The position numbers and the translations under genes are program-made. Below the pieces are notes generated by a model, which saw nothing but the letters and a program-made list of their open reading frames with translations, made no database searches and had not been told where the DNA came from. From Voacanga thouarsii (Eukaryota > Streptophyta > Magnoliopsida > Gentianales > Apocynaceae): DNA of 64,000 bases. Numbering within the stretch: position 1 is the first letter of the stretch; the number at the start of each line of letters is the position of its first letter. Shown in pieces: positions 24,861 through 36,236 of this stretch. The stretch lies in contig JANUWF010001942.1 of NCBI GenBank assembly GCA_026120185.1, forward strand, positions 3,348,001 through 3,412,000, read 5' to 3'.

Positions 24861-25390
24861 TAGCAATGATTCACGTACAATGGCAACCCAACTAACTAAG
24901 TAGAGATCCCACAAGGCAGTTCAATATGGTATAAACAAGCTGTCTGAGTCAATCTGGCACCTATTTTGATACATTTGTATCTAGGTTCTTTCCCTGAAAG
25001 CCTATGGTGCATTTACTGCAATTAGTAAGAGTTTTGACTATGAATAAGATCAAATCTTTTAAATAGGATGCTAACAGTACATCCTTAGAGATCGCCAATT
25101 ATGTGAGTGATGTTGTGTGGCCGCAACTAAAGAGAATTAAGTTTTCTCTTGATACACTCATGAGACAAGATCAGGACACATGGTCATAACATGTCAACCC
25201 TAAAGATTGTCTTCATAGCCGATAGTCTGTTGTTACTAATGGACGCCGTTACACTCAAGGTTCAGATTCAAGATTCAAGTCCATCTGTTCTTGTGGGGGC
25301 ATAAGTTGGATATTTTAAGTAGTGGTTCAAACTAGAGGTACCATTATCGAAAACAAATTATGTAAATCTTGGATAGTCTTTAATTATGGA

Positions 25391-25401
25391 TTTGTGGGGG
25401 A
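25391..25401 (+). other. Polypurine tract of the Copia element
   Basis: tttgtggggga immediately before the 3' LTR start at 25403. Confidence 0.7.
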
Positions 25402-25402
25402 T

Positions 25403-26346
25403 TGTTGAAAATGGCAACTTTAGGAATTAATAATTTTTAACTCATGATTAGTTAGCCTAAAACAATTAATTAGAGTTGTTCCTGACATGTTATAGATTAT
25501 TTTGATTATGATAGAAGTCATTTTAATTGTGGGAATCCATAATTAAATGTCATTAAAGGTGGGTGTTTAACCATTTGGGAACTCGTGTTATACATGAGTC
25601 TCACATAGGAAAAGTTAAGGACTGTTGAAGCCTTTATATACTAAAAGGTTTTTCTATGGACTTAATAGAAAGTCCAAGGTAGTGGGACTGCCACGCGCGC
25701 GCGCTGCCCGTCCGGCTCGGCTTGGACTTGGCCATGTTTTCATGTTCCTCTCTTTTTATTTTGCCTAATTAACTCTAACTTGTACAGGAAAAGGAAAGAT
25801 TAAAAATCGATAAGAATTAGGTCTCCTAATTTGGATTGGTATAGGGATTTTTCCTAAGGCTATAGAAAGAACAGAGCCGCCACTCTGGTTTGGAAGAAAA
25901 ATAGTCGCCTCTTCTGTTCTCCCTCTCGCAATCCATATTTTTCTAACTTAACAGGACCGGCGAATTGAGGAGATTTTCAAGGTGATCGCAGTTGGTGTAT
26001 ATCAACAACGATCTGAGACCGTCTTATCCTATAAGGAGAGTCGTTGTACCCATCGCACCAGTAAGTGTGGCGAATAACTTCTTGAAGGCAAACTAGGATT
26101 GAACTGGTGATTCGGTTTGTGCTTCTGTTAGATAAGTTGTTGTCCAGTTCTACTATTTAGATCGTTACTGACTTACTTTTCTATTTTGAATTATGCTTGG
26201 TTGCTTTGCGTTTGGACTATTTAGCCTTGCCAGCTTTGTTGATAATTGATAATTGCGCTTTTATTAGAGCCCCAGTCGAGTATAGACGGTGCTTGTTCAG
26301 TTCAGTTGAATTGCTTGTCTGTACTCATCGTTACCGCTTTCTAATA
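25403..26346 (+). repeat. 3' LTR of the 18.7-26.3 kb Copia element
   Basis: Starts TGTTGAAAATGGCAAC like the 5' LTR but differs by many substitutions and small indels, so the insertion is old. It contains an alternating CG run (cgcgcgcgcg) near 25694-25704. Confidence 0.85.
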
Positions 26347-29152
26347 ACTTTTTCTCCCTGACCACATGATAGGTGGAATTAACAGTGAAATAGCCTATAC
26401 TTTATAATCAGTTAACATATTATCACTCAGGGGAGCCTTCAAAATTTCAGTGTAGCTTTGTGGGAGTTGAAGAATGGTGAAATAACATCCATATTCCATG
26501 TTTTGGTTTCTGAATTGACTGATTAACCAAAAACATCTAGGAGTCATTTGTCTCCCAAAATAAGTGTTGTCTTTCCATTCCCTATTCTTTCTTTAAGATC
26601 TAACTCTAAGCAAATCTCTTTCGGCCAGAATACTTTTCCACCTATAAATAGGCCAACTTCAACGCCTGCAAAAAATCTCCATACGAATAACACTGCCTAC
26701 AGGACTCTTTGCTTTGATAGGAGAGCAAAGATGGAAAATTTTGAGGAAGCAGCTTTTTTTATAGTCAAGAGTAACTTATAAACATTTTTAAATTATATTC
26801 TATATAATAAAAATGGGTTATGTGCACTATAAATTACATGTAGTACATGGGCTACGTGCACTGCTAATCCCCATGTAGTGCACTTGGCCTATTTTTATTA
26901 GATAGAATATAACTTTTAGAATGTTTAAAAATTATTATTGATTACCATAAAAACTGTTCGATTTGAAAAGATCACGGAAACCCAATTCTCCATTTATTAT
27001 AGGTTTGCAAGGTGACCCCCATACTTTCCGGTCGTCAGACACCAAAAAAAACTTCTAAACAAGGATGGTGATAGAATTGCAAATCATCTTCAGTAGTAAG
27101 AAGTATGCTATAATATAATTCGGTATAGTGTAAAAAATTAAAAAGAAAAATTCACCTAAATGTATCAGCTATTGATCAATGGTGTCCGGCGAACCAAAAT
27201 AAATTGTTGTGTAAATTATCTATAAGTTACAAGTTAATAGTTTTTAAAATTTGGAAATTAGGAATATATTTTATATTTATATACAATCTTAAGTTATTAT
27301 TTTTTTTCTTTTTAAAACTTAATCTTTTTTAGTAAAAAATATTTTTACTTTCTTTGCTATTTGTTAAGAAATTAATTTTTAAATATTTATTGATAAAATA
27401 AAAGTGTAAATGAAATCATATCTTAAGAAACGGGTAAATGTACTGTACGAATTAGAATATTCTCTATATATTTTTTAAAATTCAGTGGCACCACTGTGGC
27501 TCCGCCACTGAACTTGAGGGCAAAATGCCACCCCTGTAAAGCTGCCAATATTTCAGCTCGAAATCCCGATCAAACAATCAGCACTTTGGACCTACAGTTA
27601 CATTACTGATTACATTGTGTAAGAAGTTCATATTTGCAAATGCAATTTGTATTTGTTCAATTTTTATACAAGTCTTATTTGATATTTATGCTAACATATT
27701 CATTGTTGAAATTTGAATATTTTATTTTAATTTTGTATAAAAACTTATGAAAGTATTTGATTTTAGATAAATTACTATATTATTCTTATATATTATTGGT
27801 AGGATTTGTGAGTTAAAAGAGATGGTATCCCTTAAATAGAAGAGGATACTAGTGAAAGTTTGAAAGAATCTATTTTCAAATGTTTTAAAATAATAAAAAT
27901 AAAAATCTTTAAATTTAAATACAAAGTATTAAATAAATAAATATATTATTTTGCAAAGCTCAAATCTTTACAGCCTAAAACGTAAGCTTTTATTATTTCC
28001 TATTTTTTTGTAATCTTTCTAGATATGTTTAGAAAAATTGAGCTTTAACAAAAAAAAAAAATTTTTGGGTATCTTTTTAGATATGTTTGGGTAAATAAGT
28101 CCATGGTTTATAGAATTAGAGAATTGGTAAATTTTCCATACACACAAGCACGAGCAGGCCAAGCAAAGTGGAATGTTGTTTCTTTTTTTTTTTTTTTTTC
28201 TTCTTCCTCTTATTTAAGTATTCAATTGCTAAATTATTACCTAGAAATATAAAATAAAATTCTATTTCTAACTAACCTCGTCTACACTCCTAAATAATAT
28301 AATGCCGCCATTGGCATATCATAATGAAAAGGAAATAAAGTGAAACATTTATAAATCATTTAAAGATTAGGGTGAAAATTCAAATTAACTAGTCTCAATG
28401 AACTAAATATTCAGATGTGCTCACAACCTAAAGTCATCAGTGAAGTCATCTTTGAGCCTAACCCTATCAATTTTGCAAGCGAAACTTGTATACAACTCCA
28501 TAAATTTTTTCTCAGAATATTTCTCTTGCTTTCACAGCAGTGCTTCTATTTTCAATGTGCAATAAATTAAAACCTCAGTTGGCAACAAACATCAACTTGA
28601 ATTTGAACAATTTTTCTGCAGCATTTGAACCCTAATTGATTACTAAGCTATTACTTAGATTTCAACTGCAACGGCCAAGAAGTTGAGATCAGCAAATCCT
28701 ACTACATTTTGGGATAGTTTTACAAGGATGTTCTTTGCTTACCTACTAATGCAAATTTACCTTTCACTATCAAACTATTTCCCAAAGTCAGAATTATTCC
28801 TCCTGACCATAGTGCCTTGCTCGGGATGGTGGGCAAGCAGAAAAGTGGACAAACTAGCATCTTTCCTCCTTCAAATTCTTCTTTTCATTTGTTTAACCAA
28901 ATTTTACTAAAAGTAACTCGTCAACAATTTCACTTCAGATTGCGAGTTAATAATTACACTCTGAAAAAACTAGTCAATGTTGCATTATCACCTGGGAAAT
29001 ATCACTGCAGATAAACAAGAAAAACAGGAGCTGAAAAAGAACAGACCTCCCAATCTTTGGAAGTTGACCTGAGAGACCTGGCAACAGGAAGAGCAGATGC
29101 AAAAAATGAATTTTAATTTCACTCCAGTTTAATGATTAAGAATGCTCAATTT
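26347..29152. other. Intergenic DNA, no gene recognised
   Basis: AT-rich with no supported gene. A foldback repeat occupies about 26790-26935: the arms share TATATTCTATNTAATAAAAAT in inverted orientation and the centre repeats CCATGTAGT/ACTACATGG-like pieces, so it may be a small MITE. Frames at 26548-26781 and 28683-28910 resemble nothing I know. Poly-T runs lie near 28180-28199. The last few hundred bases probably include the LYK5 3' UTR. Confidence 0.5.
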
Positions 29153-31147
29153 CTAATCGGAAAGATTCCAGTCCATTGATGAGCAAAAAATCTTGGACAA
29201 GGTGGTGACAACGTCAGAAATTGTAGGACGGAAAATGAGATCATGGGCTACACATTTTCTAGCCAGCTGAGCCATTGAATAAGCCATGTCCAGGGGGAAC
29301 TCTTGTCTCAAGCAAGGATCTAGGAAGTCCCGCAGTTTCTCTCTTATATTCTCCCCATCCAACACCTGACTAATCGTTACGCAGAGCAACTCTTCCCCAG
29401 TTTTTGCCTCATCATCCCCACTGCAAATAGCATCTCTTCCGGATAATAGCTCCAATGTCAACACACCAAATGCAAACACATCCAGCTTTGGTGTAATCAA
29501 TGCATTCTCAACATACTCAGGAGCCATATAACCTCGAGTCCCTTTGACATGCCTAGTCTTATGTAGTTGTAAACCACCTTCATCTTCACTTTGATTTTCG
29601 GCATCTAAAGCCCTAGCAAGACCAAAATTGGTAAGTTTAGCCCTCAAGCAGGAGTCTAAAAGAATGTTGCTGCTGTTCAAATTCTTGTGAATGTGAGGAG
29701 GGTTGACAATGTTGTGGAGATAATTTAAAGCACCCGCAACATCATAAGCAACCTGAATTCTCTGTTTCCAGCCCAGCATAACTGATTCTTGTTGCAATTT
29801 ATCATTGCTACTGATTCCCTTACCCTGGGCGTGTAACAAATCTCTAAGAGACCCTCTCTCTGCATACTCATAAACAAGATATGTATGACCCTCGTGCAAG
29901 CATACTCCTGAAAGCCTAATAATATGAGAATGGTTGATTTGCTTAAGCACATTAATCTCTCCCAAAACATTCCCTTTCATAATCTTCACTGCAGCATAAT
30001 CCCCATTCAAATTGCCACGAAAAACAGATCTCTTAATTCTGTTGGCTTCATTGAAGGACGCTGTGGCTGTTTGCAATTGTTCATACTTGAACACTTTAAG
30101 AGTTTGAACTGCATGCTTAAGTCCTTGGCGCCATGAATTGTTGTTCTCTGTCTCTGGCAAAGCCTTGTAACCATCAACAGAATCAGGATCAGAACTTTTA
30201 ATCTGGTTGTCATTATTAGTCCCTGACTCTGGAGTTCCATGGCCTCTCCTATAGCAAAACAACCAAACTAGAAAGCCAAAGATTCCACAAAGTACCAGCA
30301 AACCAACACCAATTCCAACTCCGACAAAAACCCGCTTGTTTAAAGACTTCACTCCTCCATTGGCAGATGGAGGAAGCATCGGCTGCTTTGGAGGTGGTGA
30401 TAACATTGAAGTATTTTTGGGAATGGGTTCAGCTTTAAGTGGGATCAGAAGCGGAGTAAAGGGGAAAAATAGGTGATCAGGAGACAGCATATTTGCGCCT
30501 AATATACTTTGCAAATCAGCATTAAACGTTCTAGCAATCGCTTCAAAATAATCACCCCAGGTTACGAGATAAGAAAGAAGATATTTGTACCCCAGAACAG
30601 ACTGGTTTAAGGTTGGACAAGCACACCTTAGCGGAACTGTGAGATTCAAACCAACTCTCAACCTCGAATAATTGTAAGAATTCTGAGCTATCAAGGACTG
30701 GCATGTAGTGAGGCCTTGGTAAGTGACATTAGCAACAGTATAGTAATTCTCCAGTTCCTCTTTCAAGACATAGCTTGAATTATGTTGGTAATATGGACCG
30801 GAACAAGAACACTTAGCCGGCACAATGACAAGAGTATCAGGTGCGATGGTACTATCATCAGAAATGCCGTTAATTCTTCTAATTTCGGAGGCATCTGCCC
30901 CTAGCAAATGAGCAATGGTGTCTGTACTGTTATACGTCCTAGTAGACCGGAAGGTAAGATATGTCTGGCAAGATTTTTTAGCATTGCAGACAAATCCCAG
31001 AGTTCTGCTGTCATTGACCTGACAATTAAGTTGTTTGTTATCAATATAACTCTGCTGGGCTTGTGAATTTTGAAACTCATTCGACAAAACTAGCAAAAGT
31101 GCACACCAAAACAAAGGAACCATACCTACTTTTGCCAAAATTTCCAT
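29153..31147 (-). CDS. LYK5: LysM receptor-like pseudokinase, LYK4/LYK5 type
   Basis: An intact single-exon gene of 664 residues, the usual length and structure for this clade. LYK5-type proteins sit in the plasma membrane, bind chitin oligomers and pair with the active kinase CERK1 to start immune signalling (family knowledge). Seen here: a signal peptide at about 1-30; a LysM ectodomain at about 31-240 with CxC pairs at 113-115 and 175-177 that separate the LysMs; a Pro-rich juxtamembrane stretch; a membrane helix at about 273-298; and a kinase fold at about 355-655. The kinase looks inactive: there is no glycine-rich loop (SVFRGNLNGD), HRD is replaced by HKN (487-489) and DFG by NFG (507-509). 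The VAIK-type Lys388 and Glu397 remain. PPHIHKNL and the SSSMDW ending closely resemble Arabidopsis LYK5. The start is supported by the signal peptide. Confidence 0.93.
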   Translation of the reverse strand: MEILAKVGMVPLFWCALLLVLSNEFQNSQAQQSYIDNKQLNCQVNDSRTLGFVCNAKKSCQTYLTFRSTRTYNSTDTIAHLLGADASEIRRINGISDDSTIAPDTLVIVPAKCSCSGPYYQHNSSYVLKEELENYYTVANVTYQGLTTCQSLIAQNSYNYSRLRVGLNLTVPLRCACPTLNQSVLGYKYLLSYLVTWGDYFEAIARTFNADLQSILGANMLSPDHLFFPFTPLLIPLKAEPIPKNTSMLSPPPKQPMLPPSANGGVKSLNKRVFVGVGIGVGLLVLCGIFGFLVWLFCYRRGHGTPESGTNNDNQIKSSDPDSVDGYKALPETENNNSWRQGLKHAVQTLKVFKYEQLQTATASFNEANRIKRSVFRGNLNGDYAAVKIMKGNVLGEINVLKQINHSHIIRLSGVCLHEGHTYLVYEYAERGSLRDLLHAQGKGISSNDKLQQESVMLGWKQRIQVAYDVAGALNYLHNIVNPPHIHKNLNSSNILLDSCLRAKLTNFGLARALDAENQSEDEGGLQLHKTRHVKGTRGYMAPEYVENALITPKLDVFAFGVLTLELLSGRDAICSGDDEAKTGEELLCVTISQVLDGENIREKLRDFLDPCLRQEFPLDMAYSMAQLARKCVAHDLIFRPTISDVVTTLSKIFCSSMDWNLSD

Positions 31148-31211
31148 GGAAACTTTGTAAGCAGTTTTGAGAAGAAATAGGAATGGAAAGGGTGAAATCA
31201 GTTGCAGCCAT
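31077..31211 (-). other. Possible overlapping upstream ORF of LYK5
   Basis: An ATG at 31211, 64 nt upstream of the LYK5 start, opens a 44-codon frame (MAATDFTLSIP...) that ends at 31077 inside LYK5 in another frame. If transcription starts above 31211, scanning ribosomes would meet it first and it could lower LYK5 translation. The transcription start is unknown, so this is only a possibility. Confidence 0.35.
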
Positions 31212-31226
31212 AATTAGGAAAGAGAT

Positions 31227-31246
31227 TATACGTTTATGAGTTGACT
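31227..31246 (-). promoter_or_regulatory. LYK5 proximal promoter: TATA-like element and W-box
   Basis: A W-box core TTGACT lies at 31241-31246 (plus-strand reading) and a TATAAT-like sequence at about 31227-31232 (minus), roughly 80-100 bp above the LYK5 ATG. W-boxes bind WRKY factors and are frequent in defence genes. Single short motifs also occur by chance. Confidence 0.3.
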
Positions 31247-31262
31247 GTTTGATCCAAAACAA

Positions 31263-32256
31263 AGTAATGCTGCTATTGAGAAGTATGCCAAATTATTCAT
31301 TTTTAATTGGGCAGAAGAGTTTGAATGGTTGAAAGAAATGTTTGAAATGTGTGAACTAATATTCTATACACTTGACGAAGACCAAACGGCTGTAGCCATT
31401 TCCTCCACCTTCGCCTTGCAGATTCCACACGGCATGGCGAATTCATTGATACAGATTAGGCGCACTTTTAATGGTCTAGGTACCGGCAAAACTAAGGATG
31501 TTCAATATGTCCAAAGTAACAAAAATTGAGACCTCCCACCAGCGGATTTGGGAATTCAATTCCTATTATGTGCAGGATTTTAATCCCAGGCAATGGGACG
31601 CAGATTTATTTATTTATTTGGTTTGTGATTGTTAAATAAGGTTGACGAGCAGAGGTTGCACAGTTCCCAGTTTGGGCCATATGCCACCCTCCCAGTTTGG
31701 TTGCAGCAGCAGGATTTAAACTACTACAAATACTTTTCTCAAACAAAGAATTTGAACCTTACCAGTTGAGTCAACCCTTGTCTGGGTAAGAGTATATTTT
31801 AGGGTGCTCGAATAAACAGGGCTGTGCAGTCAATGGGAAAATTCTTAGGTGTGTCGGGTGCCTTAGGTAGTTGTATTGTATACATTAAGAGTTGTATAAC
31901 AAATGTTATTTACAATTTTATCAATATACAATATAATCATGCAAAGTACGCGATGCACGTGCACCGAATGCACGCAAGAATTTCCCGCGGTGTACCAAAC
32001 TTTGGGTTATTCTTATTAGATGTTGCAATGATCGAATGCGGACTTAGTGGGCTAAAACTTGGATACTCAAGGCTCAACCAGTAATTATTAGCTTAATAGC
32101 AAAGTTAGCACAGGGGGAAAATTCTTTGTTTTTATCTGGACATACCAAAGTTAAAAAGTTTAAACTTCAAAGTCCTCCCTTGTACCCTTCATTATTATAT
32201 TAATAATTATTTTTTGGGGAGGGCGCCCAGGGAGGTAGAGAAGAGAAGTCCAGAGT
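31263..32256. other. LYK5 upstream intergenic DNA
   Basis: No gene seen. This is presumably the LYK5 promoter region, ending at the target-site copy AGAGT (32252-32256) of LTR copy D. The frames at 31329-31529 and 31824-32084 resemble nothing I recognise. Confidence 0.5.
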
Positions 32257-32500
32257 TGTGAAACTCCACCTAAAGCCAACCCTAGAGTAAGGGGGTCGGG
32301 ATGCATATCATATTATTTTGCATGAATATATATGTTTTAAATGATTCTATGTGCTTTAGAGTTGTGGATTATAGGTTAAAATGCTTAATTATGTTTATCG
32401 AGTAGGAAGGGTAAAATGGTAATTTTGCTTGAGGTCAAAATTGGAAGAAAGCTTGAGGATTAAATAGGAAGAAAATGTGGGTGAGAAAATAACAACAAGA

Positions 32501-32572
32501 GTTATTATAGTTTAGTGGTTAGAGCTTGGTGAATTAATTTCTAAGGTCATGAATTCAAATCCCATCATTTAA
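32501..32572 (+). other. tRNA-like module in LTR copy D (best preserved)
   Basis: A-box TAGTTTAGTGG at 32508-32518 (10 of 11) and B-box AATTCAAATCC at 32552-32562 (9 of 11), with starts exactly 44 nt apart. Numbered as a tRNA, positions 10-13/22-25 (GTTT/GAGC) form a D-stem with wobble pairs, the D-loop reads AGTGGTTA, and the T-loop TTCAAAT fits TTCRANY. Three of the five T-stem pairs form. The acceptor stem is not preserved, so it is not a working tRNA. Confidence 0.65.
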
Positions 32573-34148
32573 GCTTTTGTCATGATTATCTTAACTAAGT
32601 TTGAATTTTTGTTTTCTTGCATTTCATGGAAATATGAATGTTGTCTTAGGAGAGACATGAAGAGAATGTCCTAATCTTATCCTCATGTCCTAAAAAGAAT
32701 TCTAGAAGAATTATTGTCCTTTTTATTACCACTAGCTTGTCCTAACATCTTTATAATTCAAAACCATTAAATCCTTTCTTTTAAATTCCAAAAAAATTCT
32801 GTGATAACTCCTCCACCTTGAATTTCGAAAATCAGCTTTGGAGGTTGGGAAGTTGGCCGAAAATAGGAGGAGAAATAGGAAGGGTTTCCAAGAGAAAATC
32901 AATCACCATGATAGCACCTTCAAACTCACCTTCATGTTGTTCATCTTCTAATAAAAGAAAATTTGGAAATTTTCCAGAATATTTGCAGACCGTTTCTTTG
33001 AAAATTCAGCCAGTAAACCCACTCATTTTCTGCCAGAAAAATGGTCATTTTATGTGGCTTGAAGGCTGGAAAATCTGTGCAATTTTTGGACTGCACAAAC
33101 TGCACAAAACCAGGAAAAAATTCTAGTCATTTTTGCAGCTTTCAACCAAGTAAATGAAGCTGTTTTGATTCATCTTCAAGCCAGCAAAACTCCTCAATAT
33201 TTTTCCATCATTAAGGCTAGAAAACCACCTTAGAAAGACCTTCAAACTCCCTCAAGAGTCAGTTGCAAATCGGGTTGAAGGTGTGCAGAAATTCTGCACA
33301 GCCTTCGAAACACTTGAAGCATGAAACCAGAATTTTCCAGCTTTGCTCCCTTCTAGCCTAGGCCGAAAATCACCTTCAACCTCTACAAAATTGAACCTTG
33401 CTCAGCTGTAGACTAAACACCATTAACCCCACACTCACCTTGAGCATAAGGACTCCATAGCCACACCACAAAACACTCCTAAGATCACTCCATTCAAACT
33501 CTTTTTGAACTTCAAATAATTTCATCATTTTACTCCATTAAAATCACTCTTGTATTAGGCAAATAAACCAGAATTTCCTCTGCCATTTAAGACTGAATTT
33601 CGGTCAGCCTTGGAGCAACATTAACCTTCAATCAATTCAGCAAAACCACCATGTTCAGCCGGCACCATTGAAGACCATAGAAACCTCTCTTGATCAAACA
33701 CCATAGCTAACCTCTTACCTTAAACATCTCCACCATTTCCTCCATTTAAATTTCAAAAAAAAATCTCATCATTCTCTCTCCTTCTTGCTGAAAACCGAAA
33801 CCCTCATTCACTCCATACCATTCAGCCAGCCCTCTACCAAAATTCGTGCAGCACTTCTTCCCAATTCTCTCCATTTTCACCTAGAACACCAAAAACACCA
33901 AGAACACACACTAACCTTCTTCAAGCCTAACCCTACTCTAAACACCTCCAATCACTCTCAAATACTCCAAATCACTTCCATTTAATCTCTAAACTTCATT
34001 TCTGGTATTTATAACACAAAACCTCGCAAACAAGAATTTTCGAACGGATCAAAATTAGCTTTTCTTTGAAGGTCTCAAGAACATCAACAAGGTAAGTCAA
34101 GAACAACCTTCTTGATCATCTTCTTCCATTCGATTGTACTGTTCTAAT

Positions 34149-34183
<35 letters not shown>

Positions 34184-36220
34184 ACCGAAATGGTTGATCA
34201 ACCATCAACCATGGCCGTTTTCCCGTTGGATCATTCAAGGCTCTCAATCGCGTGGACCTTCTTAATTCTTCATCGAAGTATTCATCAAATCAAGTATTTT
34301 CCTTTAATTCTTCTTTTAATTCAGTATTCATGTCTCTTAGATATTGATAGGAAGAATGAAATATGGATAAGGGATTGAGTACATGCATGTGGATTAAGGG
34401 GACGGAGTTAGGACATGATGATTGTTGTATATGACTAGGATGTATGTGTTTTCCTTTCGAATCAATGTATGTTCTTCGTGCTTAATGAAATTTTATGGAT
34501 GTTTGAAGCATGTTAGAGACCATGACACCAAAGGTGATTAGGTTTTTATATTCTTATTTTTCCATGGAAACTATGATTGATGATTATACTTAGTAGGATT
34601 TTGGCCATGTGATGGTATGAGATAGTTCAAGTGTATGTTCATGAATGGATTAATATATTGTTTGATGATGGAGAAGGTGTTCATGAATCCTTTCTAGCAA
34701 TAAGAAAATCATGGTGAAAAAGTATTTTCTTGTTAAGGCTAGATTATTTTTATTAATAAATTTTATTACCTTGAATAAAATGCTGCTATATTTTCCCATA
34801 AAATTCGAAACTTTAGGGAGATTTGGAGTGGTTTATTAATTAAAATATTCATATTTTCTTTATCAAATAAATGAGATCTTTTATTAAAAATAATATATAT
34901 AGGAATAAATCCTTTACAATAAATAAAATATTATTAGAATCTATTTGTTATTTATTAATTAAAATTTAAAATAATTCATTCATTATTAATTTTATTTATT
35001 ACTAATTATTTATTATCTATTTAAAAATTACTTAAAGGTTATTTGTAATTAAATATTTATTTATAATAAAGTTATTTTTAAATCACCATTTATTAATATT
35101 ATTTAGGACTTAATATTCAAACCTTAGTTTATTTATTAAAAATAACACTCAAGAATTATTAATTGGGTCTATAATTTATTAGCAATTATTTTAGAACCCC
35201 AACTTCTTTTAACTTATCAACTAAAGCTTATTTTATAAAATTCTTTATCACCTAGCCTTAAAGCTTAGGATATTAGGGTCATGGCTAGTCATGGTTGTAA
35301 CTAGTTGAGCTAAGAAATTATTTATGTAAAGCGGGTATAGCCCGAATGTAACCTTATGTCTTGTGTTTACCCCAAGCGGGGTTAGGTCAGCCTTAGAGGA
35401 CTTTTGAATTTGAGCAAGTAAAGGATCAGGTAAGCTCCTGCATAAAACTTGTTTGTTGTAAAAGGTTACCATGGCAAGCTAAACACGAAGTATGTGAATA
35501 CTGATTTGGTAAAGGCAATTAAGGACGGTTTCTTTTCCTGATTCGGTCAAACCAATTATTTGAAAATTTTCAAAGCAGTTTTACTCAAAACACTGAACTA
35601 TTTCTAAAACTGATTTTGGCATGGACTTTAGAAACCCTTAATTGCCATTTTCAAGTAAAGCTATGTTTTACCAATTTTCTCCCAAGTGGGACAATTATCG
35701 TTGAGTACTCAATAAGGGTAGGCTAGTAGTATTAGTTTTGAAGAGCAATAGTGAGTCTTCTGGCAGGAGGCCACCTCCAGAAGATAAAACTCAACTTAGA
35801 GAAACGTCAGTACTACTTAGTCATGCCAGTTCAAGCTAGCTATTTTATTTCAGTCAAGTGACTGTGTTTTGCCGGATTGGACACCCGGTTGTTGTTTGGG
35901 TATAGAGAAGGAAGAGTATCTTGCCCGGTAGACCGATCACCTACCTTTTGTCAGTCTGCACAAAGTGTCGGCATTCTGACGGACAGTGTACACAAAGTGT
36001 GGCATACTGACCATCCGGTTATGGGGCCCAGCGCGTGGTAACCCATAATTCTTTCTTTTGAGTGGTTGATCTTGTAAATTATGTATGGCTGGAAAAGCCG
36101 AAAACACCACTCTTGTTTTTTACTAATGTTTAGTGTTTGCCAATATTTCTCTTATAAAGTTTTCACATGTTGCATCCACAAACTGTTTTCACTGAACACT
36201 CAAAGCACACATGAACTTAC

Positions 36221-36236
36221 TGAGATTTTTATCTCA
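36221..36236 (+). other. Conserved LTR hairpin, copy D
   Basis: TGAGAT-TTTT-ATCTCA, preceded by CACACATGAACTTAC and followed by a T-rich stretch ending in TTTTCAGG. Confidence 0.5.

Larger units (their letters stand above)
18693..26346 (+). mobile_element. Degenerate Ty1/Copia retrotransposon with two LTRs
   Basis: Full-length layout on the plus strand: 5' LTR 18693-19646, gag from ATG 19687, then protease, integrase, reverse transcriptase and RNase H remnants, a polypurine tract at 25391-25401, and a 3' LTR at 25403-26346. The domain order (integrase before RT) is diagnostic of Copia. The flanks are GCTTT (18688-18692) and ACTTT (26347-26351), an imperfect 5-bp target duplication. The LTRs differ at many positions, and the coding part has stops, frameshifts and a nested solo LTR. 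It is old and dead. Confidence 0.9.

Noticed and set aside
25690..25735. CpG island or promoter
   Set aside because: A short CG-alternating run within the 3' LTR, matched by a GC-rich patch at the same place in the 5' LTR.
26548..26781. A 77-residue gene
   Set aside because: No recognisable domain and no gene context; probably a chance frame.
29153..31147. LYK5 as a decayed pseudogene, because kinase motifs are missing
   Set aside because: The 664-codon frame is unbroken and the same motif losses are known for functional LYK5-type receptors.
32501..32572. A genuine tRNA gene
   Set aside because: The acceptor stem does not pair, two T-stem pairs are lost and the same module recurs inside LTRs, so it is tRNA-like, not a working tRNA.
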